From: Nostoc carneum NIES-2107
GTDB lineage: Bacteria > Cyanobacteriota > Cyanobacteriia > Cyanobacteriales > Nostocaceae
DNA length: 64,000 bases
Assembly (NCBI GenBank): GCA_002368155.1
Contig: AP018180.1
Location: 1,632,777-1,696,776, forward strand
Direction: 5' to 3'
Positions within the stretch are counted from its first letter, which is position 1. Each line of letters opens with the position of its first letter. The notes under the pieces are model-generated. The model was not told the origin of the DNA, searched no databases, and saw only the letters and a program-made list of their open reading frames with translations. Below are positions 36,170 to 44,109 of the stretch, in pieces. Position numbers and translations under genes: made by a program.

Positions 36170-37282
36170 ATGAAAAAGGACTGGCGCTGGACAAAGTCCT
36201 TGCCTTTAGCATCGCGCCTATTATTCTCTCACTTAGTCGTGATGATAGTAGGGGTATTTAGCTTAGTAATCATTAGTAAAATTTCTTCTCCTCGCTTCTT
36301 TGTTCTTCACTTAGAACGACTAGAAAATGAAGGGTTAAATTTAATTGATATTCGCGCTGAATTGGTGCAAGGATTTGAAACTGCTTGGCGACGAAGCACT
36401 ATTTGGTCGGTAATAGTGGGTACTACAGCCGCAGGCGGATTAAGTTACTGGGTATCTAGAAGGATTATGCAGGGATTGACCGACATGGAGCAAATTACCC
36501 GACAATTTGCGGCTGGTAATTTTGAAGCGCGTTTACCAATGTCTGATATTCCCGAAATTAACCAGTTAGGTGCTAGCTTTAACCGCATGGCAAACAGTTT
36601 AGAAGGCGTGGAAGCAAGGCGGCGGGAACTGATTGGAGACATGACTCATGAACTAAGAACACCGCTAACAGTTGTACGCGGTTACTTAGAACAACTAGCC
36701 GATGAAGAAATTGAGCCATCACCGGAAATTTATCGGCGGCTAGCAAAAGAAACTAAGCGTTTAGAGCGTTTGGTTAACGATTTACAAGAACTTTCCAAGG
36801 CGGAAGCAGGTTATTTAGCAATTAACATACAGCGTGTAAATTTACGTCCTTTGTTAGATTCATTAGTAGAAAAATTTACAGACCAGTTATTAGAAGATGG
36901 CCCGGTTCTCAGATTAGAATGTCCATCTCCGATACCTTTGGTATTAGCAGATTTGGATCGTACAGAACAAATACTAGTAAATCTTTTAGGGAACGCCATA
37001 CGTTATACAGCACAAGGCGCAATTACTCTACGTGTTTGGACGGAATCATCTCGACTTTGGATCGCCGTTATGGATACAGGGATTGGAATTGCTCCTCAAG
37101 ATTTACCCCATGTGTTTGAGCGTTTTTGGCGCGCTGACTCATCCCGCGCTCGTCAATCTGGTGGGACAGGGATTGGTTTAACCATCTCTCAGCGGTTAGT
37201 GGAATTGCAAGGTGGTGAAATCAAAGTAGAGAGTAAACAAGGGTCGGGTAGTACTTTTAAATTCTCTGTACCTTTAGCTTAA
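36170..37282 (+). CDS. Membrane sensor histidine kinase, 370 aa
   Basis: TM1 at ~16-36 and TM2 at ~77-95 enclose a short ~40-residue outer loop. This suggests it senses the membrane or a partner rather than a soluble ligand. HAMP ~96-150, H-box GDMTHELRTP with H160, N-box NLLGNAIRY, G1 DTGIGI, F-box FERFWRAD, G2 GGTGIGLTI. Cognate regulator is immediately upstream. Resembles BaeS-type kinases. Flanked by direct GACTTCT repeats. Confidence 0.95.
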   Translation: MKKDWRWTKSLPLASRLLFSHLVVMIVGVFSLVIISKISSPRFFVLHLERLENEGLNLIDIRAELVQGFETAWRRSTIWSVIVGTTAAGGLSYWVSRRIMQGLTDMEQITRQFAAGNFEARLPMSDIPEINQLGASFNRMANSLEGVEARRRELIGDMTHELRTPLTVVRGYLEQLADEEIEPSPEIYRRLAKETKRLERLVNDLQELSKAEAGYLAINIQRVNLRPLLDSLVEKFTDQLLEDGPVLRLECPSPIPLVLADLDRTEQILVNLLGNAIRYTAQGAITLRVWTESSRLWIAVMDTGIGIAPQDLPHVFERFWRADSSRARQSGGTGIGLTISQRLVELQGGEIKVESKQGSGSTFKFSVPLA

Positions 37283-37302
37283 ATCCAAAATTGTCTCCTC
37301 AG

Positions 37303-37346
37303 GGACTTCTAACTAAAAGAAATATACTATCGTTTTCTTGGCAGGG
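37303..37346. repeat. GACTTCT-type repeat, copy 2
   Basis: GGGACTTCTAACTAAAAGAA, then ATATACTATCGTTTTCTTGG. Direct repeat of 36047-36090, bracketing the histidine kinase gene. Confidence 0.7.
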
Positions 37347-37390
37347 CGCAGGGGGAGAAAAAAATATTCTCTGACTATATTGCAAGATGG

Positions 37391-37584
37391 TTCAGTTAAG
37401 AAAATTAATTGATCACAAAACCAAAAAACTAGTTACTCAACAAAAAAACAGAACAATAATTTTGGAGGGGGTTTGGGGGACGCAACCGTCACCCAATCGG
37501 GGGTTTGGGGGAGAATCCCCCAATTGATCTGGCTTTTTTAATTAAGTGACAAATCAATCACTAATGAACTTAACCCAAGCGTAT
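37391..37584. repeat. ~190-bp interspersed element, copy A
   Basis: TTCAGTTAAGAAAATTAATT at the left; a G-rich core (GGAGGGGGTTTGGGGGACGC, AATCGGGGGTTTGGGGGAGA) that folds on itself; TGACAAATCAATCA and TTAACCCAAGCGTAT at the right. Copy B is at 39230-39372 (inverted) and copy C at 46959-47149 (same orientation). Confidence 0.8.
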
Positions 37585-37829
37585 TGGACTATATTGGATA
37601 ATTTAATTTCTGGAAGTCCTCTATACATACAATAGATTGTCACAAGGTGGTCATGGCTGCGTAATATGCAATTGCTAGCCTGAGATTGAGAAAAATATAG
37701 TTTTCCATTGATTCCACTTTGGACAATCACTCTATGATTCTCAGCAAAAAAATCGCTGGGAGTAGAAACTTATACCCGTTACCGCTTTGACAGCAACCAA
37801 CCCTTCTTCTCCTACTCCCTTAATGAATT

Positions 37830-37931
37830 ATGTCTACTGTTATTCTGGCTGGATTTTTAGTAAGTTTAGTGACTGTGTCTGGATGTGCGGCGATCGCCTA
37901 TCTGTTCCCGCAAAAAAACTCTCACGACTAA
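37830..37931 (+). CDS. Possible 33-aa single-helix membrane protein
   Basis: MSTVILAGFLVSLVTVSGC, then AAIAYLFPQKNSHD and a stop. One clear transmembrane span with a charged, hydrophilic C-terminus, the size and shape of photosynthetic small subunits (Psb/Pet type). It does not match the PsbM, PsbX, PetN or PetM sequences I know. A HIP1-like CGATCGCC site lies within. No convincing Shine-Dalgarno, so this is a candidate only. Confidence 0.4.
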   Translation: MSTVILAGFLVSLVTVSGCAAIAYLFPQKNSHD

Positions 37932-37952
37932 CACCATGACACTTATATTGAG

Positions 37953-38021
37953 AACTATAGGATTTAGATTTGATTTATAAAATACAAGTTGGGTGCGTTA
38001 CACCCAAGGCTAACGCACCCA
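37953..38021. repeat. GATGCGTTA-family palindromic element, fourth copy
   Basis: AACTATAGGATTTAGATTTGATT lead, split here for length, and an 11-bp stem TGGGTGCGTTA / TAACGCACCCA at 37990-38021. Same build as 21811-21886 and 22501-22566 but with a diverged, still fully paired stem. It lies 30 bases beyond the end of the gene ending at 38051. Confidence 0.6.
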
Positions 38022-38050
38022 AATCATTGAATCATACTTTACTAGGATTT

Positions 38051-38506
38051 CTATCCTGAATAAGGATCGGAGTTTGGATCTGTTGGTGGTAGCGATTGTG
38101 GTGGTGGATCGCTGGGTGGTGGTGGTTCAGACGAGGAGTCTTTAATCTGTGATTGTAAGGCTTTGCCAAGAACGTAGGAAGTACTACTAATCCCCAACAA
38201 TCCCAAAATTTGATCGGGAATAGAAGTGGGAAATGCTGGTGGTTTGTTACTAGTAATGATCAAGACTAAACTCATGGAAATCACAAAAGTGAAAATCAAT
38301 AGTTGAAACCTGGCCAAACTTGCATCGCCAGTGCTTTCACTAATCAGCTTATCAAGATTAATTCCCCGTTTTTTATTAGTTTTTGCATTCCAAGTTCCTT
38401 CCCAAATAAATATCAAAATAAATATTTCTAAAACTGCAACAAAAATCGTAATAACACAACCGATAACCAGCGCCAAAATTACAAAAAGATCATTAATGCT
38501 AGGCAC
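38051..38506 (-). CDS. Membrane protein of a paired module, 151 aa (downstream partner)
   Basis: GTG start with GGAGGT seven bases upstream, inside the end of the preceding gene; the two overlap by eight bases. TM1 at ~8-36 (FVILALVIGCVITIFVAVLE), a basic loop (TNKKRGINLDKLI), then an ARFQLLIFTFVISMSLVLII helix. LLGISSTSYVLGKALQSQIKD follows, with a proline-rich tail (SEPPPPSDPPPQSLPPTDPN). The R-x-Q-L-L-x-F-T and LG-S-S/N-x-x-Y-x-x-x-K blocks recur in the partner protein. I know no named family. Both are small membrane proteins, probably a heteromer. Confidence 0.7.
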   Translation of the reverse strand: MPSINDLFVILALVIGCVITIFVAVLEIFILIFIWEGTWNAKTNKKRGINLDKLISESTGDASLARFQLLIFTFVISMSLVLIITSNKPPAFPTSIPDQILGLLGISSTSYVLGKALQSQIKDSSSEPPPPSDPPPQSLPPTDPNSDPYSG

Positions 38507-38879
38507 GCTCTGACCTCCGTTCTTTAATAAGTGAAGTCAACTTGCTCCAAAGATAGGCAAAGTTGCTTCCTCCCAATGCATAGAGAAATTCTGCTCGGAT
38601 TTGTGGCATACTACATGGCAAGCTTGAAACTTTGCAAGTATTTAAATTTTGCCTAACATCAAATAGGTAGTACGCAACAAATATCAGGGTGAATAGCAAT
38701 AACTGCAATCGCTCTGGGCTATACTTTTTATTCTTTGTTTTGTCAAAAAGTAATCCTCTAAGATTGATTTTCTTTTTGATAATCAGAAAAAATACAGAGG
38801 ACATTAAACCCACAAGAAATAACCAAATTTCAAACTGAATAAACTTGGATAAAAGATTAAATCCCCATTGTATTTCCAA
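38499..38879 (-). CDS. Membrane protein of a paired module, 126 aa (upstream partner)
   Basis: TTG start supported by GGAGG seven bases upstream. TM1 (FEIWLFLVGLMSSVFFLII), a basic loop (KKKINLRGLLFDKTKNKKYS), TM2 with ERLQLLLFTLIFVAYYLF, then LYALGGSNFAYLWSKLTSLIKE. Same order of blocks as the 151-aa partner: R-x-Q-L-L-x-F-T helix followed by LGxS-aromatic-K. Two cysteines (TCKVSSLPCS) sit in the loop. Translationally coupled to the partner. Function unknown. Confidence 0.7.
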   Translation of the reverse strand: MEIQWGFNLLSKFIQFEIWLFLVGLMSSVFFLIIKKKINLRGLLFDKTKNKKYSPERLQLLLFTLIFVAYYLFDVRQNLNTCKVSSLPCSMPQIRAEFLYALGGSNFAYLWSKLTSLIKERRSERA

Positions 38880-39229
38880 AATTCATCCTCCACCTCAAAC
38901 CAATATATTGCAGATTTAATAGCTGCTAAGACAGTCAATATATTAAGGTGTGATTTGTGTTTATAGCGTAACTGATATAAAAATTATTTTTATATCAAAA
39001 AAGTTAGTGAATTGTAAAAATTATTCACCCAGAGATTGATCTAGAACTATGATTTGGTGTTTGCGAAAAATTTAGACATCCCTATCTCTCTTCTTTCCTA
39101 TCTTTAAAGCTATTTCAGGAATTAAATTCAGCTTCAGGATCAATAAATTTTGAATTAGTCAATTATTCCTTGATGGTACATCGACAGTAGAGGAGGAATT
39201 TAAAATCCAATACAGTTCAGATTAAGAGC

Positions 39230-39372
39230 ATTAGTGATTGATTTGTCAGTTGTGGAAACAGCTAGCTCAATTGGGGGATTCTCCCCCAAACCCCCGATTG
39301 GGGGACGGTTGCGTCCCCCAAACCCCCTCCAAAATTATTGTTTTGTCCTCAATTTATTTTTTTAACTGAAAT
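39230..39372. repeat. ~190-bp interspersed element, copy B (inverted, internally deleted)
   Basis: The same G-rich core as 37391-37584 in reverse complement (TTGGGGGATTCTCCCCCAAA, GGACGGTTGCGTCCCCCAAA). About 40 bases of the AT arm are missing. With copy A it encloses the membrane module. The rest of the gap 38880-39566 is AT-rich and shows no gene. Confidence 0.8.
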
Positions 39373-39566
39373 GTATTGATTTAAAATCCAAAATTTTCCG
39401 CTCCCAACTATCAAGGGTATGGACGTAGATTATTAACCAAAAAAATATGGATGAGATTTTAATCCCATCCATATCCCACCTACCTAAATATGAGGATTGC
39501 AGCACTGTTGTATTGCACTCCAGATACTCAAGTAGAGGACTCGTTAGCATTTAAGCATTAACTATT

Positions 39567-39758
39567 TTATGTAGATTGAGTAGTTTCCTCAGGCTCACTG
39601 GGTGGAGTAGTTTCTTCAGACTCACTAGGTGGAGTAGTTTCTTCTGTATCGGTGGTTGTGGTTTTTGGTGGCTCTTGATTGGGTAATAAAGGCTTGGGGT
39701 TAGGTGGAGTATAACTACTCTCAACTGGGGTGCTGGTTCTTTCTAATGTATAAACCAT
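39567..39758 (-). CDS. Small Pro/Thr/Glu-rich protein, 63 aa
   Basis: AAGGT about nine bases upstream of ATG. No hydrophobic segment. The C-terminal half is low complexity with a twice-repeated EETTPPSE unit (SESEETTPPSEPEETTQ). Composition matches the Pro-rich tail of the 151-aa membrane protein on the same strand, which may hint at a common partner. A short disordered protein of unknown role. Confidence 0.45.
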   Translation of the reverse strand: MVYTLERTSTPVESSYTPPNPKPLLPNQEPPKTTTTDTEETTPPSESEETTPPSEPEETTQST

Positions 39759-40713
39759 GTAAATTTACCTTTTGCAAAATAGTCAGCAGAATCAGGTTAG
39801 GAGCTATCTAAATGACAGTCACTACTCTTTGCTTAAGTATCTGTGTATGAGCTAAGTTTTATGCAAGCGGCTAAATTTGTTACAAAAGTTAAGATTTTGT
39901 GGTATCAGTGTTAATTGTGCAAAATATATGGGAACTATAGGATACGCCACTCCCACAGATATTGTCAGTCAAATAGCCAATGGCTGAAGGGAGGAGGTAA
40001 TATCTGCGATCGCAGTCTCATGCATCTTCCGGTTGGACTTTCTGTGGCTACTTAAATTACCCTTGGTGTTCCATTCTGAGACAGTATACTAATCTCATTC
40101 TCAGAGTCGGATATCTATGTAATATAGAGTTTACTGCCGAATGTCTACAAAATTCCTCTAAATTTCTAATCTTTTGGGAGAAATTTACCAGATATGTCAA
40201 AGCCCGCTCTTTACAGTTAGCCTGAATTAGGGTATTCCTTGATTGTCGTTTAATTGTGGAGAAACCAGGTGTTCAAGAAAATCGGTAGATGGATCGTACA
40301 AGGAGTCAAAGCGTGGGAGTAACTTGATTTTTATGTTGTATTACTGGCTCTGTTGCAAGTTTGAAAAGATGGATACTGCTGAACTTGCGCTTAAAACTTG
40401 ATTTTTGCGTTGTGAGCAGGATCGCTCCTAGTTTGAGGGAAAATGGTGTCACATATCAGCCTCTTAGTAGCGCTTTTAAGCGCAAGCAATAGATGATAGA
40501 AAAGCCGCTTTCCTTTCTAGCCTATTTCCTTAGTTTCTTGATTATTTACATAAGTAGAATGTGAATTTGAGATTATTAATCTTCCCCAGATTTCCACAGG
40601 ATGACGCTAGCTTAACAAAAGATTAAACTGTGGATAATGTCAAGCGATTGTTGCTGATGGCAGCAATTAAATAACATTCTTAAAATATATTCATCATCTA
40701 TAAAAAGCTAGTT

Positions 40714-43299
40714 ATGTCATCGCATCAACATAGTTTTGATGAGACTACCGATTTAATTATTGGTGTGCGCCATTCAGAAAATGGCTATGTACAAGAAAAT
40801 ACTGCTCCTGTAGGTGTACTTGCTAAAAGACAAGGAACTATTTCTAGTTTTTTGGCTCCCTTAACCCAGGAAACTTTTAAACAAGTTGTTAAAGATGTCG
40901 AACAGAAATTGCAGATTGTGCATCAAACTCTCACGAGGTTAGATTCTCATGGGTTTGACACAATCCTCGAAGAAATGTTGCATTCGATTACTTTAAAAAC
41001 TGGAGAATTATTAGGAGCAGATAGAACAACTATATTTTTATTAGATGAAGAGAAGCAAGAACTCTGGTCAATATTAGCAGAAGGAGAAGGCGATCGCTCT
41101 TTAGAAATTCGCATTCCCGCAGATAAAGGAATTGCTGGGGAAGTTGCTACTTTCAAAAAAGTTGTCAATATTACCTATGATTTTTATGACGATCCTCGCT
41201 CAGTATTTGCTCAAAAGCAAGAACAAATTACTGGCTACCGTACCTATACAATGTTGGCTTTGCCGTTGTTAAATGAGCAAGGCGAATTAGTTGCAGTAGT
41301 ACAATTACTGAATAAATTAAAATGTCCGCATAATCCTAACGCTCCCATTGCAGAACGAGTTGATACTAAAGGATTTACTTATGCTGATGAAGAATTATTC
41401 CAAGAATTTGCGCCTTCAATTCGGCTGATTTTAGAATCATCACGCTCGTTTTATGTCGCTACGCAAAAACAACGAGCCGCAGCCGCATTAATGAAAGCAA
41501 TTAAGTCGCTTTCGCAAAGTAATCTTGACTTAGAAGATACCCTCAAAAGGGTAATGGATGAAGCCAAGGAATTAATGAATGCGGATCGCAGTACATTATG
41601 GCTAATAGACCACGATCGCGAAGAATTATGGACAAAAATTACTCAAGATAATGGTAAAACCAAAGAATTACGTGTACCTGTAGGTAAAGGCTTTGCTGGT
41701 ATAGTCGCTGCATCTGGTAAAAAGCTGAATATTCCTTTTGACTTGTACGATCACCCAGATTCAGATACGGCTAAACAACTTGACCAGCAAAATGGTTATC
41801 GAACTTGTAGTTTATTATGTATGCCTGTGTTTAATGCCGATCAACAATTGATTGGTGTAACGCAATTAGTCAATAAAAGAAAATCAGGCGATTTCCCCGC
41901 TTACAATCACGAACATTGGCCCAAAGCTCCCGAATGCTTCCAAGCAAGCTTCGATCATAACGATGAAGAATTTATGGAAGCCTTTAATATTCAAGCAGGT
42001 GTAGCGCTGCAAAATGCTCAATTATTCGCCACAGTTAAGCAGCAAGAACAAATGCAGCGAGATATTTTGCGGAGTCTTTCTAATGGCGTAATTTCTACAG
42101 ATAAAACAGGTTTAATTATTGCGGCGAACGAAAGCGCTAAACGCTTACTAGATTTACAAGAAAAAGACCGTTTAGAAGGTCTTTCGATTCAAAATGTCAT
42201 CAATATTAAAGAAGGTAACTTTAGTAAATGGTGTGAGAATGCTTTAAATGCAGCTAACTACAGACACCGACAACAATATTATCCCGATCGCACTCTTTTA
42301 ACTACAGGTACAGAACAGCATAGTATTAATTTATCAATTAACACAATTGCCGATGCCAGCGACCATAAACAAGTACGTGGCGCGCTAGTAGTAATGGAAG
42401 ATATTAGCGATGAAAAACGCCTAAAAAGTACAATGTATCGCTACATGACCCAGGAATTAGCGGAAGAATTACTGAAATTAGATGACGCTAAATTAGGAGG
42501 CGATCGCAAAGAAGTTTCGATTCTATTTTCTGATATTCGCGGCTATACAACTTTAACGGAAAATCTCGAAGCCGAAGAAGTTGTGAGTATGCTCAATGAA
42601 TATTTTGAATCTATGGTAGAGGCTGTATTTAAACATAAAGGCACCCTGGATAAATATATTGGTGATGCGATTATGGCTGTGTTTGGTTCGCCTTTACCAT
42701 TACAAGAACACGCTTGGATGGCGGTACAAACAGCTTTAGAAATGCGCCATCGTTTGCAAGAATTTAATCATCGCCGCTACTTAGCTAATAAACCGAGAAT
42801 TAACATTGGGATTGGCATTAATTCTGATACCGTAATTAGTGGCAACATTGGCTCTAGTAAAAGAATGGAATTTACAGCCATTGGTGATGGCGTTAACCTT
42901 GGCTCCCGCTTAGAAAGCGTCAGCAAACAGTACGGTTGCGACATTATTATTAGCGATAATACTTATAATCCCTGTCGTGAAAATATTTGGGCTAGAGAAC
43001 TAGATTATATTCGTGTTAAAGGCAGAAATGAGCCAGTTGCTATTTATGAACTGCTAAGTTTGCGTTCTGACCCCATTAAGAGTGAAAAATTAGAAATAAT
43101 TGAGTTGTATCACAAAGGGCGTGAATATTATTTAAATCGCCAGTTTGACCTAGCACAAGCTAAATTCAATCAAGTTTTAGCAATTGATAGCCATGACAAA
43201 GCGGCTTTATTACATTTGCACCGCTGTCAGCACTGGATACAATCACCCCCATCAGATGCAGATTGGGATGAGGGTGTTTGGACTTTTAAGGAGAAATAA
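40714..43299 (+). CDS. cyaB: Class III adenylate cyclase with tandem GAF, PAS and TPR (CyaB1/CyaB2 type)
   Basis: 861 residues in the order GAF-A (~75-235), GAF-B (~265-440), PAS (~450-560), cyclase homology domain (~585-790), C-terminal TPR-like helices (ELYHKGREYYLNRQFDLAQ). Both GAF domains keep the NKFDE pattern (LLNK...DEELF and LVNK...NDEEF) linked to cyclic-nucleotide binding. Cyclase residues: metal Asp D607 (LFSDIRGYT) and D651 (YIGDAIMAVFG), K647 for adenine, and T721 where most cyclases have Asp. The Thr marks the bicarbonate-responsive IIIb group. In Anabaena CyaB1 and CyaB2, cAMP binding to GAF-B activates the cyclase. Upstream 39759-40713 holds no gene or signal I can support. 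Confidence 0.95.
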   Translation: MSSHQHSFDETTDLIIGVRHSENGYVQENTAPVGVLAKRQGTISSFLAPLTQETFKQVVKDVEQKLQIVHQTLTRLDSHGFDTILEEMLHSITLKTGELLGADRTTIFLLDEEKQELWSILAEGEGDRSLEIRIPADKGIAGEVATFKKVVNITYDFYDDPRSVFAQKQEQITGYRTYTMLALPLLNEQGELVAVVQLLNKLKCPHNPNAPIAERVDTKGFTYADEELFQEFAPSIRLILESSRSFYVATQKQRAAAALMKAIKSLSQSNLDLEDTLKRVMDEAKELMNADRSTLWLIDHDREELWTKITQDNGKTKELRVPVGKGFAGIVAASGKKLNIPFDLYDHPDSDTAKQLDQQNGYRTCSLLCMPVFNADQQLIGVTQLVNKRKSGDFPAYNHEHWPKAPECFQASFDHNDEEFMEAFNIQAGVALQNAQLFATVKQQEQMQRDILRSLSNGVISTDKTGLIIAANESAKRLLDLQEKDRLEGLSIQNVINIKEGNFSKWCENALNAANYRHRQQYYPDRTLLTTGTEQHSINLSINTIADASDHKQVRGALVVMEDISDEKRLKSTMYRYMTQELAEELLKLDDAKLGGDRKEVSILFSDIRGYTTLTENLEAEEVVSMLNEYFESMVEAVFKHKGTLDKYIGDAIMAVFGSPLPLQEHAWMAVQTALEMRHRLQEFNHRRYLANKPRINIGIGINSDTVISGNIGSSKRMEFTAIGDGVNLGSRLESVSKQYGCDIIISDNTYNPCRENIWARELDYIRVKGRNEPVAIYELLSLRSDPIKSEKLEIIELYHKGREYYLNRQFDLAQAKFNQVLAIDSHDKAALLHLHRCQHWIQSPPSDADWDEGVWTFKEK

Positions 43300-43306
43300 G
43301 GAAGAG

Positions 43307-43337
43307 TCAAAAGGTCAAGGGTCAAGGGTCAAGGGAA
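43307..43337. repeat. Tandem (GGTCAAG)n
   Basis: Four GGTCAAG/GGTCAAA units directly after the cyaB stop codon. Confidence 0.75.
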
Positions 43338-43386
43338 ATATTTACTTCTTCCTTATCTTCCTCATCTCCCTCATCTCTCGTCACAC

Positions 43387-43944
43387 TCACCAGCCGAATC
43401 TGTTGCTGTAGAAGGTTAATCGTCCAAAACCGAGAAATTGTCCGTGGGATTTTTCGCCAGGGGGAAAGGCTGTTACGCCAAATAGATAAACGCCTGAAAC
43501 TGAGGGATTTTGGCGGGGTTTGAGGGCAATTGTGATGTTTCTACCTGGGGGTATTGGGGGATCAAATACTAGAGTTGTTGTTTGAGTTTTGCGATCGCTT
43601 GTGGCATCTTTTAATCCTAGTTTCTGTCCTTCACGGGAGCGTGTTCCTTCAAAGGCTGAAGTGTCTTTAAGGTCAAAGCGAACGTAGTCTACTCCCTCAC
43701 GCTGGTTAATTGTGACTCGTTGCAGCGGTTCTCCAGCATTTTCTGGTAGGTTGAGAGTAAAGTAATATGTTGCACCCCAAACATAAACTTCTTTATAGGT
43801 AGTAACTGCTTCCACTAAGCGTGGTGGTTGAACAAAATACACTGTACCATCTTGCAACTGAACTGCTGGACTTGGCTTTGAAGTATAGCCTTGAATACCA
43901 GCTACCATTGCGATCGCCATACCTAATATCACTGCAACGCGCAT
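43387..43944 (-). CDS. DUF2808 protein, exported, 185 aa
   Basis: AGGTAGAG lies just upstream of the ATG. An N-terminal hydrophobic segment (MRVAVILGMAIAMVAGIQGY) is probably a signal peptide or anchor. The rest matches the DUF2808 family of cyanobacteria: VYFVQPPRLVEAVTT, YYFTLNLPENAGEPLQRVTI, TLVFDPPIPPGRNITIALKP, SGVYLFGVTAFPPGEKSHGQ. A small beta-sandwich of the periplasm or surface; no biochemical role is established. Divergent from the MalT-like regulator. Confidence 0.85.
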   Translation of the reverse strand: MRVAVILGMAIAMVAGIQGYTSKPSPAVQLQDGTVYFVQPPRLVEAVTTYKEVYVWGATYYFTLNLPENAGEPLQRVTINQREGVDYVRFDLKDTSAFEGTRSREGQKLGLKDATSDRKTQTTTLVFDPPIPPGRNITIALKPRQNPSVSGVYLFGVTAFPPGEKSHGQFLGFGRLTFYSNRFGW

Positions 43945-44109
43945 TACTCTACCTAGATAACTAACTACTACTGCTGGGGAAACTCAAAGGCTTTTCGTCT
44001 ATCTTGAATGGTAGCTTTATTTCCCTTGTGTTGTACTCATCCTCTGGGTAATCCGTAATTGAGAAATTTTTGTCTAAGCTAAAGAAAGGTTCGCAGAAAT
44101 CAATTTGAT

